Origin: an uncultured Paracoccaceae bacterium | GTDB lineage: Bacteria; Pseudomonadota; Alphaproteobacteria; Rhodobacterales; Rhodobacteraceae | Assembly: GCA_947493745.1 (NCBI GenBank) | Contig: CANLSM010000011.1 | Span: forward strand, 43,811 to 107,810 | Direction of reading: 5' to 3' | DNA: 64,000 bases | Part shown: positions 46,260 through 54,862 of the stretch, piece after piece | How the letters are laid out: the number at the start of each line of letters is the position of its first letter | Numbering within the stretch: the stretch's first letter is position 1 | Notes under the pieces: generated by a model | What the model saw: only the letters and a program-made list of their open reading frames with translations | Told to the model about the DNA's origin: nothing | The model's database searches: none | Position numbers and translations under genes: made by a program

Positions 46260-47483
46260 ATGCTGATGCGCGCGGGGACAGATGATCTGCGGGTGCAGAA
46301 CCGGGCGATTGTGCTGCGCGCCTTGCGTGAACTGGGCCCGGTTTCCCATACTGAGATAGCCGAATGGACCGGGCTCAGTTCGGCCTCGGTCTCCACCATC
46401 ACTGCCGAGTTGGCCGAGGAAAAAACGCTGCTGCGAAGCGACCGGAAACCGGCCGGTGGCCGGGGCCGACCGCGCTCGATTTTCGCCATGAACCCCGATT
46501 GCGCCTTTGTCGCGGCGGTGCGGATCACCAGTACCGCGGTGGAGTACTCGCTGGTCGATTACTGCGCCACGCTGAAAGACCGGTTCGAGGAAAGGCGCCC
46601 GCTGGATGAAACCGATCCGGTTGCCTTCGGTCTGCGGTTCAAGACCGGGCTAGCGCGGCTGATAGGCCGCGCGAGGCTGCGTGAACAGGACATTCGCACA
46701 ATCTCGATCACATCCAAGGGGCTGGTTGCAGAAGGCAAGCCGGACCTTCTCTGGTCGCCGGTCTTCGAGGACAACCGGATTGATTTCGAGGCCTTGCTGC
46801 GTCCCGACTGGACCGCACGTATCCTGCTGACAAATGAGACCCGCTTTGCGGCGCAGGCACTCGGCAGCAGTGGCGGACCGGACAGCATTTTCGCAAAGCG
46901 TGCCGTTCTGTCGCTGGGTCACAGCATCGGCCTGGGTATCTCCAGCCATGATGCGCTGGGCAAGATCACCTCCATTGCACTGCCGTTCGGTCATATGGTC
47001 CATGTCCCCGATGGCCCGGTCTGCCGCTGTGGCGAGAAGGGCTGCATCGAGGCGCATGCCGGGTTCTATGGCATTCTGCGCACGGCTTTCGAGGTTCCCG
47101 GCGACACGATCCCCGCAAAGTTCATACCCGTCACCGAGATCGACAAGATTGCGGCGCGGGCCCGTGCGGGAGATCGCAGGGCGGCATATGCGTTCCGCCT
47201 GGCAGGCGAGGCGCTCGGCATCGGTCTTTCCCGTCTCTACAGTCTTTACGGGGTCATGCCGCTGACCATCACCGGGCCGGGCCTGATCTTTTTCGACCTT
47301 CTGGAAGATGCGTTGCGAAAGCATATGGCGCATAATCTGCAGGTCCGTTTCGGAAGCCTGCCCGCTATCAGTTTCGAGGTCGAGGAAACCAATCTGATTT
47401 TTCGCGGAAATGTACAGGCCTCGCTGTCTGATCTGGATGAAAGTGTGATCGCCAAACGGGCGACGAAGGAGAATGAACGGTGA
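46260..47483 (+). CDS. xylR: ROK-family transcriptional regulator of xylose genes
   Basis: 407-aa protein with an N-terminal winged helix-turn-helix (about residues 10-70, SHTEIAEWTGLSSASVSTITAEL) and a ROK domain. The ROK zinc-binding cysteine motif is visible (VCRCGEKGCIEAHAG), while the N-terminal DxGxT ATP site of ROK kinases is degenerate, as in NagC/XylR-type repressors. Divergent from xylFHG with the palindrome in between, so it likely represses them and itself. It ends in a 4-nt overlap with the di-heme gene. Confidence 0.88.
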   Translation: MLMRAGTDDLRVQNRAIVLRALRELGPVSHTEIAEWTGLSSASVSTITAELAEEKTLLRSDRKPAGGRGRPRSIFAMNPDCAFVAAVRITSTAVEYSLVDYCATLKDRFEERRPLDETDPVAFGLRFKTGLARLIGRARLREQDIRTISITSKGLVAEGKPDLLWSPVFEDNRIDFEALLRPDWTARILLTNETRFAAQALGSSGGPDSIFAKRAVLSLGHSIGLGISSHDALGKITSIALPFGHMVHVPDGPVCRCGEKGCIEAHAGFYGILRTAFEVPGDTIPAKFIPVTEIDKIAARARAGDRRAAYAFRLAGEALGIGLSRLYSLYGVMPLTITGPGLIFFDLLEDALRKHMAHNLQVRFGSLPAISFEVEETNLIFRGNVQASLSDLDESVIAKRATKENER

Positions 47484-48871
47484 GAGTGACTGCCGCAGTT
47501 GCCTGTCTTGTCATGGCGATACCCGGTTGGGCTGATCAGCCTTGGTCGGAGGCCACGCCCGAACTGGGACAGATGCAGAGGCCTGAAGGCGTGTTGAGCA
47601 AGGACGCCCTGGAGGAGCTGACGCATGTGGGCGAGGCGCTTTTCGTTGCCAAGTTCACCACACTCGATGGTGCGGGCAGGCCGGAGGCCACGCAAGCCAT
47701 CCTGCCGACAAAGCCGCGCCGCAGCCTGGCCATGTCTGCACGGCTCTCGGGACCCGATGCGCATTCCTGCGCCGCCTGTCACAATGATCCTGTCATCGGC
47801 GGCGCCGGAGACTTCGTGACCAATGTCTTTGTCTCCGAGGGCTTCACGGCACCCGATTTTACCTCGACCGATCCGCAGTTTTCCAATGAGCGCGGAACCA
47901 ATCACCTCTTTGGCGCAGGTCTGGTGGAGCTTCTCGCCCGCGAGATGACGGCAGATCTGCATGCTTTGCGCGCGAACGGTCTGAAGGCTGCTCGTGACGC
48001 TGGCGAAAGCATTGAGATTGCGCTGCAGTCCAAGGGTGTTGATTTCGGTGTGCTGCTTGCGCATCCCGACGGCCAGGTCGATCTCAGCGGCATCGACGGA
48101 CTGGACAGCGATCTGGTGATCCGGCCTTTCAGTCAGAAGGGGGTGATGACCTCGCTCAGACAGTTCACGGTCAACGCGCTCAATCACCACCATGGGATGC
48201 AATCCTCCGAGCGCTTCGGGTCCCGCTGGACGGGAACCGGCGATTTTGACGAGGATCAGGTCCCGCGCGAGATCACCGAAGGCGATGTTTCGGCGCTTGT
48301 CGCCTGGCAGGCGACGTTGCCGGTTCCAAAACAGATCGTTCCCGTTGTATGGGAAACCGCAGCCGAGGCCGGCGCTGTATATTTCGACACATTTGGCTGC
48401 ACGGACTGTCACCGCGCCACCCTTCCGCTCCGCAGTCTGAAATTTAGTGATCCCGGCCCGCTGGATGCTGCAGGAACGCTGAATGTCAGTCAGGTCCCGC
48501 AGCCCGCGATCTACGATATCGCACTTCTCGACTGGGCAAAGAGCCTGCCGCGCAATGATCAGGGAGACGTCCTGGTCCCGCTCTTCGGTGATCTGAAGCG
48601 CCACAAGATGACGGATCAGGAGGTGGACGGACTGGGCAATGAGTTGATGTCCCAGCGGTTCGTCGATCGCAATATCTTCCAGACCTCTGAGTTATGGGGG
48701 ATCGGCTCGACCGCACCATACGGTCATCGCAATGATTTCACGACACTGCATGAGGTGATCATGGAACATGGCGGCGACGCGCGTTATGCCCGAGACCGGT
48801 TTGCAGAAGCAGATGATCAGGCACGCTCCGAACTGGTGGCCTTCCTCAAGACGCTGGTGATCGAGCCATGA
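47480..48871 (+). CDS. Di-heme c-type oxidoreductase (DHOR/DUF1111-like)
   Basis: 463-aa periplasmic protein. Signal peptide to about GWADQ; two c-type heme motifs CAACH (97-101) and CTDCH (307-311); conserved SARLSGPDAHSCAACHNDP and FGCTDCHRATLPLRS, and an ELWGIGSTAPYGHRNDFTTL-type distal region. The fold resembles di-heme cytochrome c peroxidases and putative thiol oxidoreductases. Substrate unknown. GTG start overlaps the ROK stop, and it overlaps the following gene by 4 nt (ATGA), so all three are coupled. Confidence 0.84.
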   Translation: MRVTAAVACLVMAIPGWADQPWSEATPELGQMQRPEGVLSKDALEELTHVGEALFVAKFTTLDGAGRPEATQAILPTKPRRSLAMSARLSGPDAHSCAACHNDPVIGGAGDFVTNVFVSEGFTAPDFTSTDPQFSNERGTNHLFGAGLVELLAREMTADLHALRANGLKAARDAGESIEIALQSKGVDFGVLLAHPDGQVDLSGIDGLDSDLVIRPFSQKGVMTSLRQFTVNALNHHHGMQSSERFGSRWTGTGDFDEDQVPREITEGDVSALVAWQATLPVPKQIVPVVWETAAEAGAVYFDTFGCTDCHRATLPLRSLKFSDPGPLDAAGTLNVSQVPQPAIYDIALLDWAKSLPRNDQGDVLVPLFGDLKRHKMTDQEVDGLGNELMSQRFVDRNIFQTSELWGIGSTAPYGHRNDFTTLHEVIMEHGGDARYARDRFAEADDQARSELVAFLKTLVIEP

Positions 48872-50511
48872 AACCGTTGATCTGTTTGCTTGCCCTTGTT
48901 CTCACAGCCCCCGGCGCCTTTGCCAATGGAGACGACTACCCTTTCGACATCCCCTCGATGATCGAGCAGGCAGCCGAGGCCGGACTGGCCCATAGCTACG
49001 ACGGTCCGTGGGAGTATTTCGTCGGCGGCGGAGCCGCGAGTTTCGACTGCAATGGCGATCGTATGCCCGATGTCTTCATCGCAGGCGGCGCGGGTTCAGC
49101 GGGCCTTTACATCAACCGCTCAGAGGCCGGTGGCCCCTTGCGGTTCGAGGTTGCGGAAACCGGACTGCGTACCGCCGATCTTCGGAAAGTCACGGGCGCC
49201 TACCCGGTCAATCTCGACAATGATGCCCATACGGATCTGGTGGTTCTGCGTGTCGGCCGCAACCTGATCCTCAAGGGTGCCCCGGACTGCGGGTTTTCCG
49301 ATGCCTCCGAGCAGATGGCCTTTGATGGGGCATCGGCCTGGACGACCGGTTTTTCGGCCATATGGGAGCAGGGCGCCCGCTTTCCCACACTTGCATTCGG
49401 CAATTATGTGGATCGCAAGGCACCGGGCTCCCCATGGGGGACATGCGAGCCGAACCGGCTGATCCGACCGGCCGCCGGGGAGATACCCGACTACAGTCAG
49501 AGCACCTATCTCGAGCCCGGTTACTGCAGTCTGTCGATGCTCTTCACTGATTGGAATGGAAGTGGTGAGCCCTCTTTGCGGATCACCAATGACCGGCAGT
49601 ATTATCGTGGTGGTCAGGAACAGCTTTGGCACGTCCCGCCCGGCGCGGTTCCTCGGGCCTATTCCGAGATCGAAGGCTGGCAGAGGCTGATGATCTGGGG
49701 GATGGGCATTGCCGAGGGAGATCCCGATGGTGACGGACGCCCGGACTATGCGCTGACCTCGATGGGCGATACCAAACTTCAGACCCTCGATGAGGAGGCG
49801 GACGAAGATCAACCGGTCTACCGTGACATCGCGTTCGATCTGGGTGTGACGGCGCATCGGCCCTATCTGGGCGATGACAGCAAGCCATCGACCGGCTGGC
49901 ACGCCCAGTTTGCAGACCTGAACAATGATGCGCGGCAGGATCTCTACATCGCCAAGGGCAATGTCGAGGCGATGCCCGACTTCGCCGCCTTCGATCCCGA
50001 CAACATGCTGTTGCAGGGCCCCGATGGCTTCTTCGAGGCCGGAAGCGTATCCGGGATCGCCTTGCCCACGAAAGGGCGCGGTGCATTGATCGAGGATTTC
50101 AACGCGGACGGGATGCTCGATCTTCTGGTCGTCAACCGTGGCACGCCTGCGAGCCTCTTTCGCAATCAGGGCGCAGAAGTCGACTGGGGGCACCGGCCCA
50201 TGGGCAACTGGCTGGCCGTCGAGCTCGACAACGGAGACGTGAACAGAAGCGCTGTTGGCGCGACGATATCGGTCAAGACCGGCAACCTCAGCCAGACCCG
50301 CGTGGTCCAGATCGGCGGGGGCCACGCATCGGGTCAGACAGGCTTTGTCCATTTCGGTCTTGGCGTGGCGGAGCGGGCGACTGTGCGCGTCAAATGGCCC
50401 GATGGTAGCTGGAGCCATCCCTACAAGGTTTTTGCCAACAATTTTACGATCATCGGGCGTGAGAGCGACACCGCGAGCTACTGGTATCCTGACCGGGAAA
50501 TTTCCCGATAA
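48868..50511 (+). CDS. FG-GAP/VCBS and ASPIC-UnbV repeat protein (CRTAC1-like)
   Basis: 547-aa secreted beta-propeller protein. Signal peptide to about APGAFAN. Multiple calcium-type repeats: FDCNGDRMPDVFIAGG, NLDNDAHTDLVVLRV, DPDGDGRPDYALTS, DLNNDARQDLYIAKGN, DFNADGMLDLLVVNRG; the C-terminal ASPIC/UnbV domain with NWLAVELDNGDVNRSAVGA and VKWPDGSWSHPYKV. It pairs genomically with the di-heme oxidoreductase, possibly as an extracytoplasmic scaffold or partner. Overlap of 4 nt with it. Confidence 0.85.
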   Translation: MKPLICLLALVLTAPGAFANGDDYPFDIPSMIEQAAEAGLAHSYDGPWEYFVGGGAASFDCNGDRMPDVFIAGGAGSAGLYINRSEAGGPLRFEVAETGLRTADLRKVTGAYPVNLDNDAHTDLVVLRVGRNLILKGAPDCGFSDASEQMAFDGASAWTTGFSAIWEQGARFPTLAFGNYVDRKAPGSPWGTCEPNRLIRPAAGEIPDYSQSTYLEPGYCSLSMLFTDWNGSGEPSLRITNDRQYYRGGQEQLWHVPPGAVPRAYSEIEGWQRLMIWGMGIAEGDPDGDGRPDYALTSMGDTKLQTLDEEADEDQPVYRDIAFDLGVTAHRPYLGDDSKPSTGWHAQFADLNNDARQDLYIAKGNVEAMPDFAAFDPDNMLLQGPDGFFEAGSVSGIALPTKGRGALIEDFNADGMLDLLVVNRGTPASLFRNQGAEVDWGHRPMGNWLAVELDNGDVNRSAVGATISVKTGNLSQTRVVQIGGGHASGQTGFVHFGLGVAERATVRVKWPDGSWSHPYKVFANNFTIIGRESDTASYWYPDREISR

Positions 50512-50571
50512 ATGATATATTTACTGGCGCGGGCTAGGGAAATGCGTACTTGAGTCCAAAGAAGGCCAGCA

Positions 50572-53500
50572 ATGGATCTCTCCGGCGTATTGTTATCTCT
50601 CGGTCAGCTTACCTCTGAGGCCATTGCCGTCGTGACCCCGGTCGGGAAGCGGCTTGAGCCCGTCTGGTCGAACCCGGCCTTCGACAAGCTGGTTGGTGAT
50701 GAGGTCGAGATACCCTGTCTGCTGTCCTGCCTCTTGGGCGATGATCCCGGATCGGTTGATGACATTCTGGTCCGTGTCGAGGGTGGTGATGCCTTTGAAA
50801 CCCGTATCGTCTGCCGGGATGCCCACGATCTGAGCTACAGAGCCGATGTCAGGTTCTGCCCCACGGGCGATGAGTCCCCCCTCTGGCTGGTGTTCATCGC
50901 GCCGGTATTGGAAAACACCTTTGGAATAGATATCCGCGACGACCTGGCGCTCGTTGCCGAAAGTACGGACGACATGATCGCCATTCTGAGCCGCGCAGGT
51001 CAAATCCTCTGGGCCAACCAGTCGTTCTGGAATACAACACAATACACCTTCGAGGAGCTTAGCGGGCTGGGTATGGAACAGCTCATCAGCCTCGCAAATC
51101 CCGGAGATGAGTTGGCCGAGGGGCTCGCCAAGATCGTCGAGGCGCTTTCCTCGGGACACTCGGCTTCGGCGGAGGTTCTCTGCAAGCGCAAGGACGAAAC
51201 GCGATACTGGGCGGATATCAGTATCGAGCCGATCTGTGACAAGAACGGAGAGGTCCGGAAATTTCTCTGCACAACGAGAGATATCACCGAACAGAAGTCG
51301 GAATATCTGATCTTCAACACGCTTTTCGACGAATCCAGTTCGGCCATGATCCTGAAACGCGGCAATGTCTACATGCGGGCCAATGAGACATTCCTCGATC
51401 AGATCGGCATGACTTCGGAAGAGCTGAACGGGATGCGCACAAGCGATCTCTACGATCCTGAAACCGCGCGGGAATTCGAGCAGATCGAGGCGAAGGTGTT
51501 GCGCACAGGCCGCGCCTACCACAACGAGACCGAGACGACGACGAAGGACGGAAGGTCCATCCATCACGTCACCAAGAGGTTTCGCATCTACGATCAGGCC
51601 CTTGATGAGTACCTGCTGGGTATCGTCGGCATGGATGTGACCGACATCCGACGCGCCCAGCGGGAGACGGAAGCCGCCAAGCGTGCCTCGGATGCCGCGG
51701 AACAACGGCTCTGGGCTGCCGTCGATGCACTCACCGATGGGTTCATTCTCACAGACAAGGACGACAATCTGGTTCTGGTCAATCAGGCGTTCCGTGATCT
51801 GCACGGGCCGGCAGGTGCCCTGATCGAGCTCAACAAACCTGCCTCGGAAGGCGTGAAGGTCGCCATCGAGGCCGGGATTTGGGACCTTGGCGGTCTCAGC
51901 AAGGAGGAATATCTCAAGAACCACATGGACAATCGGCAGGCGATCCCGGAAGGCGGCGATATCATAAGGCTTGCCGATGGCCGCTGGCTGATGCGCCGCG
52001 AGATCACCCTGCCAAATGGCGAGGTTGTGGGCCTTCGCATCGATGTCAGCAACGTGAAGAAGAACGAGGAAGCGCTTGCGAACGCGCAGATGGAGGCGGA
52101 GCAGGCCCAGATCCGGCTGGTGGAGGCGATCGAGGCGCTTGACGACGCATTTGTGCTGTTTGACGACGCGGACAAGCTGGTCCTGTGCAACCAGAAGTTC
52201 CGCAATCTCTATTCGGATGCGCTGACCGACCTGGAGGTCGGCACATCCTTTGCCGAGATCGAGCGCCTGAAGTCGCGTGCGGATGTCCTGCGCCCGGATC
52301 CGTCCGGAAAACAGGCCGAAAATACCCCGCCGCGCCATGTCGACGAGGCGCTCACGGATGGTCGCCACCTGTCGATCCGGCATCGAAAGACCTCCGGCAA
52401 GGACACGGTCGGGCTCTATGTTGATGTCACGACGCTCAAGAAACAGCAGGAAACGCTGGAGCTTGCACGCTCGGACATGGAATACGCCTCCCTTCACGAC
52501 TCGCTGACCGACCTGGCCAACCGCCGCTATCTCGATCAGACCCTGAAGGCGGGGCAGCAGGAGGGACGGCCCTTCGGGGTGCTGCATATCGATCTGGACC
52601 GGTTCAAACAGATCAACGACACGCTGGGCCATCATGCCGGGGATCAGATCCTGGTGCATGTCGCACGCATCCTCAACTCTTGCACGGACATCGAGGATTT
52701 TGCCGCCCGCGTTGGCGGCGACGAGTTCGTTGTGATCGTCTGGGGGCCGGAGAGCACCCAGGACCTGATCGACATCGCCGAGCGTCTCATCAACAAGATG
52801 AGCCGCCCGTTCTATTTCAACGGTCACGAATGCCGTTTCGGATGCAGCGTCGGCATCTTTGTCGCCGATGCCGGTCTGGAAGACCCGCAACAGGCCCTGA
52901 TCAACGCTGATATCGCGCTCTACAAGGCCAAGAGCGAGGGGCGGGGGCGCTATGCCGTTTTCTCGCAGGCACTTCAGGTCGAGATCATGGAGACCAAGCA
53001 GATCGCGGACGCACTGCTCTACGGTCTGGAGGTAGGTGAGTTTGTCGCCTACTACCAGCCACAGGTCGATGCACGCACGCGCGAACTGGTGGGAGCGGAA
53101 GCGCTTGTCAGATGGAATTCCCGCACACTTGGCACCAAGACCCCCGACAAGTTTCTGACCGTCGCGGAGGGGTTGAATGTCGTCGCCTCCGTTGACCGGG
53201 CGGTGCTGCAGAATGTTGCCGCCGATCTTGCCAGCTGGCGTGCTGATGGCCTGCTGCCGCCGTGTATCTCGGTCAACATCTCAAGCCAGCGACTGCTGAG
53301 TGATGAACTTGTCAAAGACCTCAAGGCCTTTGACTTCAAGCCGGAGCAGCTTTCGATCGAATTGCTTGAATCCATCTTTCTCGACAATGAACGCGACATC
53401 GCGAAATGGCGGCTCGACCAGATTCGGGAGATGGGGTTCAAGCTGGAACTCGACGATTTCGGCACCGGACATGCCTCGATCCTCAGTCTGCTCAAACTGG

Positions 53501-53781
53501 AACCGGCCCGCCTGAAGATCGACCGCCAGTTCATAACTCCGATTGTCGAAAGCAAGGCAAAGGCGAACCTCGTGCGCTCCATCATCGAGATCGGGCGATC
53601 CATTGATGTCGGTGTGGTCGCGGAAGGCGTCGAGACCAAGGAACATGCTGATCTGCTGGCCAAACTGGGATGCGATGTCCTGCAGGGCTATTACTTCGCC
53701 AAACCCATGCCGAGCTACGAGTTCAAGCGGTTCCTTGAAAACAACCAGATGGGTCCGGCACGGATGGTGGCCGGTGAGTAG
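50572..53781 (+). CDS. Multi-PAS GGDEF-EAL cyclic-di-GMP protein
   Basis: 1069-aa sensor-type protein without a clear membrane segment. PAS-like domains in the first 650 residues (for instance DMIAILSRAGQILWANQSFW with VEAIEALDDAFVLFDDADKL later). GGDEF domain with intact GGDEF at 715-719, but the product-inhibition I-site is DIED rather than RxxD. EAL domain with EAL at 843-845 and the catalytic set SVNIS, ELLES, DDFGTG, LKIDR, AEGVET, LQGYYFAKP. Both activities look possible, so net sign of cyclic-di-GMP change cannot be predicted. Stand-alone gene, convergent with DUF1801. Confidence 0.93.
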   Translation: MDLSGVLLSLGQLTSEAIAVVTPVGKRLEPVWSNPAFDKLVGDEVEIPCLLSCLLGDDPGSVDDILVRVEGGDAFETRIVCRDAHDLSYRADVRFCPTGDESPLWLVFIAPVLENTFGIDIRDDLALVAESTDDMIAILSRAGQILWANQSFWNTTQYTFEELSGLGMEQLISLANPGDELAEGLAKIVEALSSGHSASAEVLCKRKDETRYWADISIEPICDKNGEVRKFLCTTRDITEQKSEYLIFNTLFDESSSAMILKRGNVYMRANETFLDQIGMTSEELNGMRTSDLYDPETAREFEQIEAKVLRTGRAYHNETETTTKDGRSIHHVTKRFRIYDQALDEYLLGIVGMDVTDIRRAQRETEAAKRASDAAEQRLWAAVDALTDGFILTDKDDNLVLVNQAFRDLHGPAGALIELNKPASEGVKVAIEAGIWDLGGLSKEEYLKNHMDNRQAIPEGGDIIRLADGRWLMRREITLPNGEVVGLRIDVSNVKKNEEALANAQMEAEQAQIRLVEAIEALDDAFVLFDDADKLVLCNQKFRNLYSDALTDLEVGTSFAEIERLKSRADVLRPDPSGKQAENTPPRHVDEALTDGRHLSIRHRKTSGKDTVGLYVDVTTLKKQQETLELARSDMEYASLHDSLTDLANRRYLDQTLKAGQQEGRPFGVLHIDLDRFKQINDTLGHHAGDQILVHVARILNSCTDIEDFAARVGGDEFVVIVWGPESTQDLIDIAERLINKMSRPFYFNGHECRFGCSVGIFVADAGLEDPQQALINADIALYKAKSEGRGRYAVFSQALQVEIMETKQIADALLYGLEVGEFVAYYQPQVDARTRELVGAEALVRWNSRTLGTKTPDKFLTVAEGLNVVASVDRAVLQNVAADLASWRADGLLPPCISVNISSQRLLSDELVKDLKAFDFKPEQLSIELLESIFLDNERDIAKWRLDQIREMGFKLELDDFGTGHASILSLLKLEPARLKIDRQFITPIVESKAKANLVRSIIEIGRSIDVGVVAEGVETKEHADLLAKLGCDVLQGYYFAKPMPSYEFKRFLENNQMGPARMVAGE

Positions 53782-53782
53782 C

Positions 53783-54199
53783 TCAGTCGGCTGCCCGCAC
53801 CCGCTGCTTCTTTCGTGAATGGTAGGTCAACGCCTGAGCGATGCAATGACCCAGCGCCTCGGTCGGCAGGTCCTGATCACAATCGACGAGAATGGCCCTG
53901 TTGCCCTCAAATCTCAGAGTGTCCGAGAAGGTTTGCCGAAACTCCTCGATCAGGGTGGTCTGGCAGTGCACGAAGAGCGCCACCTCGTTATCGGCACCTG
54001 ACCCGCCCAGCCGGATGGTCGTGCCCGACCTGGTTTGCGGTGTAAGAAAGCTTGGCTGCCCCCACTTCAATGTCTCTTCGATTTGACCGACGCCCGGTGT
54101 GGTCGCGGCAACCTTCAGGATCAGATCGCGCAACGCCATCAGGGCCTCGCGCTCCCTGGGCTCATAGGTCGCGAAAAGCGATGTAGCGGCGTTCGACAT
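53783..54199 (-). CDS. DUF1801 domain protein
   Basis: 138-aa protein of the YdhG/DUF1801 type. Visible: LRDLILKVAATTPGVGQIEETLKWGQPSFLT, LFVHCQTTLIEEFRQTF. The fold is related to a bacterial frataxin/heme-like barrel; no enzymatic residues are known to me. Function unclear. ATG with an AGGAAA ribosome site. Convergent with the GGDEF-EAL gene (1-nt gap). Confidence 0.8.
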   Translation of the reverse strand: MSNAATSLFATYEPREREALMALRDLILKVAATTPGVGQIEETLKWGQPSFLTPQTRSGTTIRLGGSGADNEVALFVHCQTTLIEEFRQTFSDTLRFEGNRAILVDCDQDLPTEALGHCIAQALTYHSRKKQRVRAAD

Positions 54200-54274
54200 G
54201 TTGTTTCCTGTTCTGGCCGACGGAACCTAATCCCCCTTTTCTTTTTTTGCAAAACCTGTCATATGCGCGGCACT

Positions 54275-54306
54275 GGGCGGAGGATTATCTCCGCCCGGTC
54301 TTTTTT
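54275..54306 (+). terminator. Intrinsic terminator ahead of rpsO
   Basis: gggcggag/ctccgccc (8-bp stem, 6-base loop, 54275-54296) followed by GGTC and six T (54301-54306) on the plus strand. No plus-strand gene precedes it for 490 bp, so it lies in the rpsO leader. It may be an attenuator. Confidence 0.75.
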
Positions 54307-54387
54307 GAGGCAAGACCCGGCTGGACGACATCTTGGCCACGGCCTCCTCAACAAAAGAAAATCAACCCTTTCTGAAGGAGAATACGG

Positions 54388-54657
54388 ATGTCGATTACGC
54401 CCGAGCTGAAAGCTCAGATGATCAAGGAATATGCCACCAAGGAAGGTGACACAGGCTCGCCCGATGTGCAGATCGCAATTTTGACCTCGCGCATCACGAC
54501 CCTGACCGAGCATTTCAAGTCGCACAAGAAAGACAATCATTCGCGTCGCGGCCTGCTCAAGATGGTTTCCCAGCGCCGCAAGTTGCTGGACTATGTGAAA
54601 GCCAAAGACGAGGAGCGCTACAAGACGCTCATCGGAAAACTCGGCATTCGCCGCTAA
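54388..54657 (+). CDS. rpsO: 30S ribosomal protein S15
   Basis: 89-aa rRNA-binding protein of the platform. Recognised by [53 protein letters not shown] and LIGKLGIRR. Preceded by GGAG and directly upstream of pnp, the conserved pair. Confidence 0.97.
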   Translation: MSITPELKAQMIKEYATKEGDTGSPDVQIAILTSRITTLTEHFKSHKKDNHSRRGLLKMVSQRRKLLDYVKAKDEERYKTLIGKLGIRR

Positions 54658-54665
54658 GACGATTT

Positions 54666-54690
54666 GGCGCGCCCCCAGAGTGGCGCGCCT
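54666..54690 (+). terminator. Stem-loop between rpsO and pnp
   Basis: Two copies of the self-complementary octamer ggcgcgcc (54666-54673 and 54682-54689) form a strong hairpin with an 8-base loop; only a weak T-run follows. It may partially terminate or mark an RNase site, like the rpsO-pnp spacer of E. coli. Confidence 0.65.
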
Positions 54691-54862
54691 TGTCATATAT
54701 GGGGTCCGTGCATCGCCCCGATGAAGCTGCACAATGTCCGAAGGGCGCGCACCGCTGACCTCAGGTGCCGCTGGGATGGTAGATGAAACCGGAGGTCTGA
54801 GGGCGAAATGCGCCCGATTTATCCGGCATACGCCAAGGGGCGGTGTCGAGAAGGAAACGCAA

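Noticed and set aside
50593..52890. 765-aa frame antisense to the GGDEF-EAL gene
   Set aside because: Shadow frame without motifs.
54734..54862. N-terminal extension of PNPase
   Set aside because: The family starts at [12 protein letters not shown] and the ribosome site lies directly before ATG 54863.
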